This document shows positions 1 through 8,024 of a stretch of DNA of 10,796 nucleotides, piece by piece; the first letter of the stretch is position 1, and each line of letters starts with the position of its first letter. The notes under the pieces were generated by a model. It saw only the letters and a list, made by a program, of their open reading frames with translations. It did not search any database and was not told where the DNA came from. Location of the stretch: assembly GCA_036939755.1 (NCBI GenBank), contig JALLAZ010001005.1, forward strand, positions 1 through 10,796, written 5' to 3'. The stretch comes from Stephanodiscus triporus. Taxonomy: Eukaryota > Bacillariophyta > Thalassiosirophyceae > Thalassiosirales > Thalassiosiraceae. The translations under genes were made by a program, and so were the position numbers.

Positions 1-3000
1 ATATTGTAGTCAAATTCCTACAGAAGGAAGAAGAGGCAAGGGCTGTGAAGTAGGAGGACACGTTAGCGGATAAAGCGACCCGAGCAGCTGCAGGGACTTG
101 AGAAGATGGGAGGAGGTGGCGGGCATGATGAATGGCCACAAGGGAAGTCTGGAGAAAGTCAGAAAGGCGAGACATGAACGAGTCATGCAAGCGCCGAAAA
201 TGTGTACCATCACGCATTTCTTTGGTGAAGATGTCGGAAGGATTAACTTTGCCAGAGACGTGTTCGACGGTGAGAGACTTGTCGTGGACCCATTCTCGCA
301 CAGAATTTTCACGAAGCTCAATGTGGCGGGCTGCCTTAGATGTCATATTATGTGACCATTTGACGCAAGCTTCATTATCGTTGTATAGAATAGTTGGGAG
401 AGTAGCATCTGGAAGAGAATGGCCAGCCGCACACATACTAGTGCAGAGATGTCGAAAGTCAACGACCTTTTTAGATGTCGCGTTTGTAGCCCTGATTTCA
501 GCTTCACATGAGCTGAGGGATGTACGGTCTTGACGTTCGCTGAGCCAACCAAGAGGTCCCCCATTTCGAAATATGATGCCGCCACTCATGCTACGAAATT
601 TGAAAAGAGGAAGCAAGGTCCCATCTGCAACAGCACTTCCAATTTGTGAACCCCAGCATGCGTCACTGTAAGAGGAAAGGGTGGATGACGTCGAGAGTGT
701 CGGAGGAATAGCATCGGTGTAGGCTTCAATGTCCGTCGAAGGAGGAAAGTGGACATAGCAATGCATCGGCGCAATTGCATCGGAAGTGAAGGAGATGCCG
801 TAGTCATGTGTTGAGTGGATGTAGTGCAGAGCGTATAGAGCAGCTTTCATATGACCGACTGCTGGTTTGTTGCAGTACGATGCAAGGAAAGAGTGAACAG
901 CGGACAGGTCAGGGCGAGTCGTGTGAGCTAACCAACCCATACTACCAATCAGACTTTGATAGGCCTCCTTGCGACGAATCTGAGCCGGCGAGTCGTCGGC
1001 ATCTGTTGACGGGGCAATGGAATCAATCGGAACGCCAGATCGATATGGAGTGGCCGTTGGGGTAGGATTTCGAGAATCACCAAAGAAACTTTCCACCAAA
1101 TTGGATGCAAACCCTGACTGGTTGAGGTGGACGGACACTGAAGAAGGTGTGATGCGCCACGAGAAATGGACACCAAGGAACCATTCGACAATTCCCATAA
1201 AGTCGACCTTGCACCGTTCGCTTAACAATCTGCAAAAGAGAGACTCAACAGCCGGGTCTTCCGAAAAGTAGACAAAGTCATCGACATAAAGGCCAAGCGT
1301 AAGAGGATGCTCCGAAGGAGGTTGAGAGGAGTTTGAGGGATCTTTGACAAAACCTGAGTAGAGGCAGGGGTCTTCCAAAGAAGGGGTAAGACCAATAGAT
1401 ATAAGAATAGCATTGATTTTGTCGTACCAGTGCCGTGGGCTGCGTCGGAGGCCATAAAGAGTTTTAAGTAGAAGCCAATATTCATTCGGACCGGCGTCAG
1501 GGTCACCCGATGGAGGACGAACTATGGTAGTTTCATCAGGAGGGAGGACGCCGTGACAGAAGGCATTCTTGCAATCACCTTGCCGAAGAGGACGACGTTT
1601 TTCCACAGCCATGCTGACGAGGAAACGAAGAGAGTCGCCACGAAGGACCGGGGCAAAGCGGTCGCTTTTACTCCAAATTCTGTCTTCGTGATTACCCAAA
1701 ACAACGATACGGGACTTGGCACGTTGAGGCATCAAATTTTCATCCTTTTTGATGGTGAGGACACACATCGTAGGGATCGTGCGGGGAGCGCCCTTCTCCC
1801 GCAAGGCGCGGTATTCTCCGAGGGTGAGCTTCCGGAACGTGCCCAAACTCTCAATGCCTCGTTTTTCTTCGTAGTAGCTTTGCATCCAAACTTCCCGATC
1901 AGGATGGGTATCGGCCAGCGCCTTAAGGAGGGTAGGCGGACACTCTTTATGTAAGTTGATTGCACTGACAAAGGAGGCGACTGGATCGAAGGTGGATTGA
2001 TGGGGAGAGGCCGGAGAGCGCAGAAACGTGTGCGAGACGTGACCAGGGATAAGAACGCCTTCGACGCACAGATCGACCCATGTGAAGGGCAAGTTTGGTA
2101 GGTCAACCCCCCAGTCTTCTTTGCGCTTATTGACGTGAGACTTGAAAACAAAGCGGAAAACGCCCTCCCTCTTACCCAAATAGCCTTTGTGATATTGGCC
2201 CTCATGCTCATATGTAATTTTAGCGTTTGGACGGAGGAAAGGAGGGAGAAGAGAGTCTTGGGAGTCACATGGTGCAACGTCAACAGGAGAAGCAGGAATA
2301 AGGGAAGCCATCTCGGAGAGAGGAATCGAGGTAGAAGTGCCATTGTCGAAAAGGATTGTGTAGGAAATACTGGAAGAATCATCTGAGACCGGGGCAGGAA
2401 AAGGGATATCCATAACAGTCCCAGCAAGAAGAGTCTTTGTAGCGGGATCAAAACGCTCGACACGTGTACCAGGAGGGTATTTTTCTTCAAAAGAAGGATT
2501 GTCATCGCGGTGGAGGGAGCAAAAGAGGCCACCGTCATACTTGACATCTGAATAGACCGAGCTGGGAAGGCAATATGAGTCAATGCGGTAGCTGTCGGGT
2601 TCGTAGTATTGCTTGGTACGAGGGTTGTAGACAAGAAGGGCATTTGAGGTCGGAGATCGTCCTATCACAATCCCATCCATCGTGTGAGCTTGATGTTTAG
2701 ATCGTGAGAGGTCACCGTCTTTAGTGTGATGAAAGTAGCATAGAGAGAAAAGGGGGATCCAAGTGCGTTCATCGTGGCCGATGCCATGAACAAGAAGAAA
2801 GGGGGATGCAAGGCCTCCGTCTACTTTACCGGGGATGGCATTCATCATACGGGCGGCATGGGTGATGGCGAAGAACCAGTAGGATCGAGGCATCTGCTTC
2901 TCAGTAAGGTAGGCGCGGGCCATATGAACCATCACCTTCCAATGAGACTCCACGAGGCCGTTTGCAGATTGGCGCTTCGCGGGAGCGGACACAATTCTTG

Positions 3001-6000
3001 AATCATTGTCCACGAGATACTCGGCAATGGCGGTGCCAAACAGTTTAGCATCACAATCACAGTAAAAACAACGTGCAAGAGACCCCGCCGCCGCGCGAAA
3101 GAGTCGAAGGGCAGAGAGAATGCAGTCTGACGAGAGAGATTTGAGTCCAAAAGTCCAATTGTAGCGTGTGGCCCGATCGACCATAATGAGAGCATAGCGG
3201 AAACCACCGACAGAAAGACAATCACCGAAGGCAATGTCCATGTGGACGGCGTCCAAGTACTTGTAGGACATCCGGTCAAGCTGTTTACCACGCCTGGCTT
3301 TGGGGATAGTGGCAAAAGAGCCAAGAGAGGGAGGGAACTCACCGCCATCAATCCATTCGCCGTCGCGGCTCACTTGCAAAATATGTTTGTAGTTGCGAAA
3401 TTTTCGACAACCCATGATCCGATGGATTTCTTCGGCGGACCAGTGAGTCTTGGTATCGGAAGCATTAGCGGTATCGCACGGGCGGACCGCAGGGAGAAGA
3501 GAAGCAGGATGATGGAAGAGTTCGACGATTTTCTCGTGCGGCAGGGCAGAGAGGAGAGGAGAGGAAGGAGCAGGGTCGGCCGTAAGGTCGGCCTGCGTCA
3601 CTGGACGGGAGAGGTCCTTCACCGCTTTGGCCAGGGAGCGAAGATGATCGGAGAGTGACGTGAAATTAAACGATTTAGGCGTATCATCCGAAGCGGAAGG
3701 GGTAGGAGGAGATGATGCCGCAGCAGGAATGAGGATTGGTGGCGTGGGAGAAGGGGGCCGAATACATTTGGGCATGTGAGGGTGAGACCAAATGAGGCTG
3801 TCGCCGTCGAGGTCATTGCGAGGGCGAATCACCACGCCATCCATAGAGCCATCGTCATCAGGAACAATGTCGGGAGAGGGAGAGCAGACCTTGGCAATCT
3901 GAGAGGCTGTTAACTCCGACGGATAGAGCGACGGGGAGCATCGACGTTGGACGTAATGAAGACTCTCCAATGAAGCCGACGAGCCAAGGGGCTCGTAAGA
4001 TAGGTGGCAGTCGGACGAAGTGTCAACGGAGAGGACAAATGATGGGAAGTAGACCAACATGCCAGAGTCCGATGTGCCAATGAAGCCGCAGCCAGGTTGT
4101 TTGAGATGAGCTCGTAGGCTGTAAAGCGGAACCGCTAAACCAGGGACGTGAAGAGCATGTCGGATAAGGACACGCCGACCGTTGAGGGAGATGATAGCCG
4201 TGCCCCGCCCCAGGACTGGAAGGAAGGAATTGTTACCCATACGAACTTGGAGATTCGAAATGCGTTTGTAGGAGATGAAGGTAGACTTGTCCGGAAACAT
4301 GTGGTCAGTCGCTCCCGTATCAGCGACGGCGACGCGAGGGGAAGAGACAGGAGAGATGGAAGAAGCTGCCAACCGACGGAGGATAGACTGAAGGTTGTCC
4401 GTGATGACGAGGCAGGATGAGGGAGAAGGAAGAGGAAGGGAAGGTGGTAGTGGAGACGCCGACGGTATAACATGGACGTGAGAGCAAGATGGGTAAAGGG
4501 AAACGGATGGGTTAGATTTATCGGGGGGAGAGCTAAGAGGAGCACCAAAATCCAAACCGTCCTCATCACCCGCCCAGCGAAACATGTCTTCATCAGAACT
4601 GTACTCGTCCGGTTCAACAGCGGCCGTGAGGCCAGAAGGAGTAACACCAGAACCAACAGGAACGGCGGGGTCCGTCGAAGCGACACGTCCCCCCGGAGAA
4701 GCAGCAGGAGGAGAAACCGCCGGAGTTGGGGCCGTCGAAGCGGCCGGTGCCGGAGCTGAAGTAGAGGGAGGGCCATTCACTAGTTTCAGGTTTAGATCTT
4801 TTAAAAGAGGGCAATTCGCAGGAACATGCCAAGGCTTTTCTGCACGGTGACAGATAGGGCAGATGCCAGTACCAGCGATTGCCCGAACCCACCGAGTTTT
4901 CATGGTTTTGATATTCATGGAAGACATCCACTCAAACGGATTTGACCAGGGCTTGCCAGTCGTATCGACGGCCACAGCAGAGGCGCCAGGTCCACTCTTT
5001 TTAGGAGATTTCTTGTTTGTATCGACAAGCTGAAAACTGTCATGGTAGGTGACGTCAGCCACGACAGATTCAATAGTGGCCGATGCGAGATCTTTGTAGC
5101 GGGAACGAAACTGATCAAGGATGTCAGAGTAACGCGAGTGCAAGGCACGAATAAAAATCATCACCAGCAAAAGAGGAGGGATGACGACCTTGCAACGGCT
5201 CATGTCCATGATCATCCCGTCGAAGCGGGAACGGAACTCCACAATCGGCTCGGAGTCACCCTGAACGTCGTTGAAAAGGGACATGAGAGTCGAGAAGGCA
5301 TTGGTGACGGAGTCCGGACGACAGTGGCGATTAAGGACATCAATCATTTCGAAACCTTTGCCGTGGTAGCGGGAACCAGTATTCTCAAACAGGAAGCGCA
5401 GCCCCCCATTCTTGACGGCGATGCGAAGCTGGCCTTCCCAATAACGACTGGCCTCAGCATTGGTAGAGTCAGTGATCAGTTTGTCATCCGAGCGGCGGGT
5501 ACCGTATTCGTCCGAACGAAGGTGGAAGGCAATTTCATCCTGCATGTCCAAATAGCCTCTGACGTCCTTGATCTTGGAAAGCTTGAAAGGTTCCACAGGG
5601 CGGAGAGAAGGCTTGGCGGGAGGAACGACCGACGAGGAGGAGGAAGAAGAGCTATCCGTCGCCGGCAGCGGAGAAGGGGCCGGCGCCACGGGAGGTCCCG
5701 GAGGCGCAGACGAAGGCCAACCAGACAGAGTAAGGTCCGAGGCTGAAGAGGTGGAATGATCCCCACGGGGCAAAGAACGCCGCGGGGAAGCTGCAATTGC
5801 AGTGGGAGACGCCACAGATGCGGGAACGTGGGGATGCCCCCCATGAAGCGGAGGCGCCTCGCGATGTCCAAAAACGACAGAAGGAATCGTTTCCGGGATC
5901 GGGCCGGGAAAGTTGACGGCCCGAAAAGCGTCGTCGGTGGAGTAGGAGGAGAAGCCGGACGCAACAGAGGGTCGAAAGGAAGCCCGGCGAGTCCCCGCGC

Positions 6001-6583
6001 CCCCCATGCCCTTAAAACCCCCCATACCCCCCATGACAGGCGATGGACCGTCGAACCCGTCAGGATCAGGGCGACGAGGGAGATGAGAGGGGAGAGGGGA
6101 CCGTACCAACGCAACCGCTGAGCCAGAGGCGCGAGTGGCATCCGCCACCGAGGGAGGGTCTGATCCCCAAGGAGGCGGAGGGGGGGGAGAGAGAAGAGAC
6201 TCTGAACGAACCGAGCGAGAGGAAGAAACCGCACGGTCAGAGGTGATAGAGGAAGAGACTTGGAGGCCAGAAGAGCCAAGGAGAGCCCGACCCCGAGCGA
6301 TGATCGGAGGGGGGAGTTCGTGGAAGGGCCGAACAAAGGCGGTAGGGTGTTCGGTTTGGAAGGCAGCAAGATCCGGACAGTCGTAGATCGTGATGGGACG
6401 GCGATAATGGCGGCCGAATTCGACGAGAGCGGCAAAGTCACCAGACGTCACATCCGCCGCGGGGGCATAGAAGTAACGGTCGACATCGTAGATATTGCCC
6501 GGAAGTGGAGAGAGGACAAAGACCTTGGGGCCGGGGCGAGAAGGCGCCACCGGGATGGGAGAAGATTCTTCAGCAGGATCCAT
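1..6583 (-). CDS. Copia gag-pol polyprotein, single open frame, C-terminus outside window
   Basis: This is the replication polyprotein of the retrotransposon: capsid, protease, integrase, reverse transcriptase and RNase H in one frame. The ATG at 6583 follows a CAAA-rich leader. Codons were followed from 6583 to base 2 without a stop (2194 residues). Residues 1-330 are mostly Ser/Pro-rich with a Gly-Met-rich patch near 190. Residues about 330-520 resemble a copia gag. A zinc-knuckle variant is C575, C578, H586, C591. The protease has ADTGATDHM with catalytic D755. An integrase zinc-finger-like stretch is H1047, H1054, C1059, H1067. The integrase triad is D1116, D1176, E1212, with the classical 35-residue gap. 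Two SH3/Tudor-like modules seem to lie at about 1365-1510. Reverse transcriptase spans about 1565-1810 with D1670 and YVDD at 1766-1769. RNase H runs about 1970-2125 with D1974, E2027 and D2069, followed by a tail. It is longer than usual copia polyproteins (about 1300-1500 residues). No gag-pol frameshift is present. Confidence 0.95.
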   Translation of the reverse strand, partial: MDPAEESSPIPVAPSRPGPKVFVLSPLPGNIYDVDRYFYAPAADVTSGDFAALVEFGRHYRRPITIYDCPDLAAFQTEHPTAFVRPFHELPPPIIARGRALLGSSGLQVSSSITSDRAVSSSRSVRSESLLSPPPPPPWGSDPPSVADATRASGSAVALVRSPLPSHLPRRPDPDGFDGPSPVMGGMGGFKGMGGAGTRRASFRPSVASGFSSYSTDDAFRAVNFPGPIPETIPSVVFGHREAPPLHGGHPHVPASVASPTAIAASPRRSLPRGDHSTSSASDLTLSGWPSSAPPGPPVAPAPSPLPATDSSSSSSSSVVPPAKPSLRPVEPFKLSKIKDVRGYLDMQDEIAFHLRSDEYGTRRSDDKLITDSTNAEASRYWEGQLRIAVKNGGLRFLFENTGSRYHGKGFEMIDVLNRHCRPDSVTNAFSTLMSLFNDVQGDSEPIVEFRSRFDGMIMDMSRCKVVIPPLLLVMIFIRALHSRYSDILDQFRSRYKDLASATIESVVADVTYHDSFQLVDTNKKSPKKSGPGASAVAVDTTGKPWSNPFEWMSSMNIKTMKTRWVRAIAGTGICPICHRAEKPWHVPANCPLLKDLNLKLVNGPPSTSAPAPAASTAPTPAVSPPAASPGGRVASTDPAVPVGSGVTPSGLTAAVEPDEYSSDEDMFRWAGDEDGLDFGAPLSSPPDKSNPSVSLYPSCSHVHVIPSASPLPPSLPLPSPSSCLVITDNLQSILRRLAASSISPVSSPRVAVADTGATDHMFPDKSTFISYKRISNLQVRMGNNSFLPVLGRGTAIISLNGRRVLIRHALHVPGLAVPLYSLRAHLKQPGCGFIGTSDSGMLVYFPSFVLSVDTSSDCHLSYEPLGSSASLESLHYVQRRCSPSLYPSELTASQIAKVCSPSPDIVPDDDGSMDGVVIRPRNDLDGDSLIWSHPHMPKCIRPPSPTPPILIPAAASSPPTPSASDDTPKSFNFTSLSDHLRSLAKAVKDLSRPVTQADLTADPAPSSPLLSALPHEKIVELFHHPASLLPAVRPCDTANASDTKTHWSAEEIHRIMGCRKFRNYKHILQVSRDGEWIDGGEFPPSLGSFATIPKARRGKQLDRMSYKYLDAVHMDIAFGDCLSVGGFRYALIMVDRATRYNWTFGLKSLSSDCILSALRLFRAAAGSLARCFYCDCDAKLFGTAIAEYLVDNDSRIVSAPAKRQSANGLVESHWKVMVHMARAYLTEKQMPRSYWFFAITHAARMMNAIPGKVDGGLASPFLLVHGIGHDERTWIPLFSLCYFHHTKDGDLSRSKHQAHTMDGIVIGRSPTSNALLVYNPRTKQYYEPDSYRIDSYCLPSSVYSDVKYDGGLFCSLHRDDNPSFEEKYPPGTRVERFDPATKTLLAGTVMDIPFPAPVSDDSSSISYTILFDNGTSTSIPLSEMASLIPASPVDVAPCDSQDSLLPPFLRPNAKITYEHEGQYHKGYLGKREGVFRFVFKSHVNKRKEDWGVDLPNLPFTWVDLCVEGVLIPGHVSHTFLRSPASPHQSTFDPVASFVSAINLHKECPPTLLKALADTHPDREVWMQSYYEEKRGIESLGTFRKLTLGEYRALREKGAPRTIPTMCVLTIKKDENLMPQRAKSRIVVLGNHEDRIWSKSDRFAPVLRGDSLRFLVSMAVEKRRPLRQGDCKNAFCHGVLPPDETTIVRPPSGDPDAGPNEYWLLLKTLYGLRRSPRHWYDKINAILISIGLTPSLEDPCLYSGFVKDPSNSSQPPSEHPLTLGLYVDDFVYFSEDPAVESLFCRLLSERCKVDFMGIVEWFLGVHFSWRITPSSVSVHLNQSGFASNLVESFFGDSRNPTPTATPYRSGVPIDSIAPSTDADDSPAQIRRKEAYQSLIGSMGWLAHTTRPDLSAVHSFLASYCNKPAVGHMKAALYALHYIHSTHDYGISFTSDAIAPMHCYVHFPPSTDIEAYTDAIPPTLSTSSTLSSYSDACWGSQIGSAVADGTLLPLFKFRSMSGGIIFRNGGPLGWLSERQDRTSLSSCEAEIRATNATSKKVVDFRHLCTSMCAAGHSLPDATLPTILYNDNEACVKWSHNMTSKAARHIELRENSVREWVHDKSLTVEHVSGKVNPSDIFTKEMRDGTHFRRLHDSFMSRLSDFLQTSLVAIHHARHLLPSSQVPAAARVALSANVSSYFTALASSSFCRNLTTI

Positions 6584-6634
6584 GGGAGGAAAAAGGAGGT
6601 GGATTTGTTTGTTTGTTTGTTTGTTTTTTTGCGA
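6584..6634 (-). promoter_or_regulatory. Untranslated leader of the retroelement with CAAA repeats
   Basis: Between the probable LTR end and the gag ATG the minus strand reads an A run, then four to five CAAA units (plus-strand TTTG repeat at about 6603-6630), then a pyrimidine-rich stretch just before the ATG. The leader has almost no G and so should be unstructured. A canonical primer-binding site (complement of a tRNA 3' end, beginning TGG) is not visible directly after the proposed LTR end. Confidence 0.5.
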
Positions 6635-7213
6635 TGTTGTTGAATAACCCACGGACAATTTAACGGTGAATGTGTGGAGTGTCCTCCAGAGGGGGGAGGT
6701 CGTCGTCGAGAGCCGGGAGGACGGTGAAGTAGAAGGGACCGTCGGGATCGCCGTAGTCGTAATCCCCCCAAAACAGGTCGTCAAGCTCACGACAGTCGTC
6801 AAGCGGTAGGACGACGGACACCGCTGGGCGATGGCGGAAGGAAAACCGAATACGGCGACGCGGACCGAAGGTGTCGATCAACGCGTCGAGGTGTTGGCGT
6901 TGGATCTCTAAACGACGAAGATGAAGGCGCCAGGGGTAACGAGGAGGAGCCCGACGAGGAGGTGCTGGAGGAGAATTTGAACGAAGACGCCGAGGCATGA
7001 AATGGCGGCGGCGGAGTGGGGCAGATGGGAGAAAGGGCTCGAAGGAGAGGGTGTGTAGAAGCGCTCGCGTGAGAGGAAGGAACCAGGGACAAAAACGACG
7101 GCCGAAGTTAGGGCATCGGATTCTCCATGGTTCATCGGTACGGGCGAAAACCTAGTGGTGAGGAAGTGAGCGTTAGCTTATACTACGCTCTAAGGACTAC
7201 GGACAGACTAACA
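6635..7213 (-). repeat. Probable 5' LTR of the copia element
   Basis: On the minus strand a segment begins TGTTAGTCTG at 7213 and ends ATTCAACAACA at 6635. TGTT...AACA ends are typical of copia LTRs. A TATA-like TATAAG occurs at 7182-7177, about 30 nt inside the proposed start. The size (579 bp) is within the usual range. The second LTR copy is outside the window, so the ends cannot be confirmed by comparison. The next five plus-strand bases outward (7214-7218, GCACT) would be the target-site duplication if the boundary is right. Several open frames lie here on the minus strand, the most protein-like ending at 6660. Confidence 0.4.
6660..6998 (-). other. Open frame of 112 codons inside the putative LTR; coding status doubtful
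   Basis: An ATG at 6998 opens a frame that ends in TAA at 6660. The first half is Arg/Pro-rich and the second half is strongly acidic and aromatic, with DDLFWGDYDYGDPDG near residue 80. The frame is open further upstream to a stop at 7154. It resembles no family I recognise. Its GC-rich composition makes chance open frames likely, and two other frames over the same stretch are open too. It could be a leader ORF of the element or nothing. Confidence 0.2.
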
Positions 7214-7240
7214 GCACTTGGACAGGCCGTCACTCTTAAA

Positions 7241-7381
7241 ATGGTGCGTGCGGCGTCGGTGCACGGTAAAAGCCGAGAGGGCCGTGTTTGTGCGGTCACT
7301 AATCCGAAGGAGCTGCCGACGCAATATGGGCATGATGTCCAAGTACGAAAGCATCCCCCGCGCCTCGGCGGAAGAAGATGA
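7241..7381 (+). promoter_or_regulatory. Possible upstream ORF overlapping the start of the Cys-rich gene
   Basis: An ATG at 7241 opens a 46-codon frame that ends with TGA at 7379-7381. It is in a different frame from the main ATG at 7326 and runs past it by 53 bases. If the transcript starts upstream of 7241, ribosomes using this ATG would bypass the main start, which would lower its translation. The transcription start is unknown, so this is only a possibility. Confidence 0.25.
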
Positions 7382-8024
7382 AGAGGTGGCCTGCCCGATC
7401 ACCACCACGACGACGACGACAAATAACCATCATTCCATCGCCTTGGGCTTCGTGGCGCTGTTCCTCGTGACGATCCTGGTGGCGAATCGCCCTTCGTCCG
7501 CATCATCCGCCCCCCCTCCCCGCCCAGTGACATCGGCGATGCTCCAGAGCTCGAGGTGGGGATTCGATGAATCGCCTCCTTCCTCGACGTTGACCGTCCT
7601 CGTCGAGGTCGACGCATCCGCGCCTCCTCCTCCAGTTCCTCCTCCTCCTCCTCCTTGCACGTTCGCGGAATGCCGCTCCTCCCACTGCGATTACCTCGCG
7701 GCGCCCTACCTCTGCCTCTTCCACAACGGAGGTCCACACGGCGGATGCCCCCCCGTGCCGTGGGCCGAGGGTACGTGCGCGGTCTCGTGCGACCAGGGGG
7801 GGTGCGACGGCCTAGACCTGCCGTCGGACGCGACGTCGTGCGACGGTGCGGTTTGCGAGGAGGAGGACTGCGCAAGTGGACAGGCGTGCGGTCGCGACGC
7901 GCCGTACCAGTGCACGGCGGGATCGGCGAGGCACGGGTGCAACGACGACGAATATCACTGGACGATTTACGCGTCCGCTGAGACTTGCTCGTCCTGCTGC
8001 GATGCCAGGACCTGCGACGAATGA
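7326..8024 (+). CDS. Single-pass membrane protein with duplicated Cys-rich ectodomain, function unknown
   Basis: A 232-residue protein. The ATG at 7326 is preceded by A at -3 and followed by G, a good eukaryotic start context; the frame continues upstream without another ATG. Residues 1-36 are a polar, acidic, Thr-rich tail. Residues about 37-53 form one hydrophobic helix. Residues 54-110 are a Ser/Pro stalk ending in a polyproline run. Residues 111-230 contain 18 cysteines. They fall into two units, 111-160 and 172-230, sharing C-x4-C-x4-C, then APYxC, then GC, a Trp, and a closing C-x2/3-C-(C)-D-x3-C. This layout suggests a type II membrane or anchored secreted protein with a disulfide-bonded ectodomain. 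I do not recognise the family. It lies head to head with the retroelement and convergent with the HMG-box gene. Confidence 0.8.
   Translation: MGMMSKYESIPRASAEEDEEVACPITTTTTTTNNHHSIALGFVALFLVTILVANRPSSASSAPPPRPVTSAMLQSSRWGFDESPPSSTLTVLVEVDASAPPPPVPPPPPPCTFAECRSSHCDYLAAPYLCLFHNGGPHGGCPPVPWAEGTCAVSCDQGGCDGLDLPSDATSCDGAVCEEEDCASGQACGRDAPYQCTAGSARHGCNDDEYHWTIYASAETCSSCCDARTCDE

Larger units (their letters stand above)
1..7213 (-). mobile_element. Ty1/copia-group LTR retrotransposon, 3' part cut by the window edge
   Basis: The order of domains on the minus strand is gag, zinc knuckle, aspartic protease, integrase, reverse transcriptase, RNase H. Integrase before reverse transcriptase is the defining order of the Ty1/copia group, as opposed to Ty3/gypsy. 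The polyprotein frame is fully open, so this copy looks young. The right boundary at 7213 is an inference from a TG...CA LTR pattern and may be wrong. The left end, the 3' LTR and the target-site duplication are outside the window. The integrase and connector sequences resemble those of copia elements abundant in diatoms (CoDi-type), which is from memory of the family and not from a search. Confidence 0.93.

Noticed and set aside
1732..2643. Minus-strand open frame of 303 codons
   Set aside because: It is a shadow of the polyprotein in a neighbouring frame. The true frame there carries the region between integrase and reverse transcriptase, while this one is Leu/Ser/Pro-rich with no motif.
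5042..5746. Plus-strand open frame of 234 codons
   Set aside because: Antisense to the conserved gag core and ends in a long Arg-rich run, typical of a frame opposite Ser/Pro codons.
5476..6441. Minus-strand open frame of 321 codons
   Set aside because: A shadow of the gag frame in GC-rich sequence. Pro/Leu/Arg-rich, with no domain.
6635..6660. Possible primer-binding site GGGTTATTCAAC before the gag leader
   Set aside because: It slightly resembles the internal initiator-tRNA site used by Drosophila copia (GGTTATG), but the match stops after seven bases and would lie inside the proposed LTR.
6903..6940. TGGCGCC on the minus strand as a tRNA-Lys-type primer-binding site
   Set aside because: The match is seven bases long and is not preceded by an LTR-like CA end.
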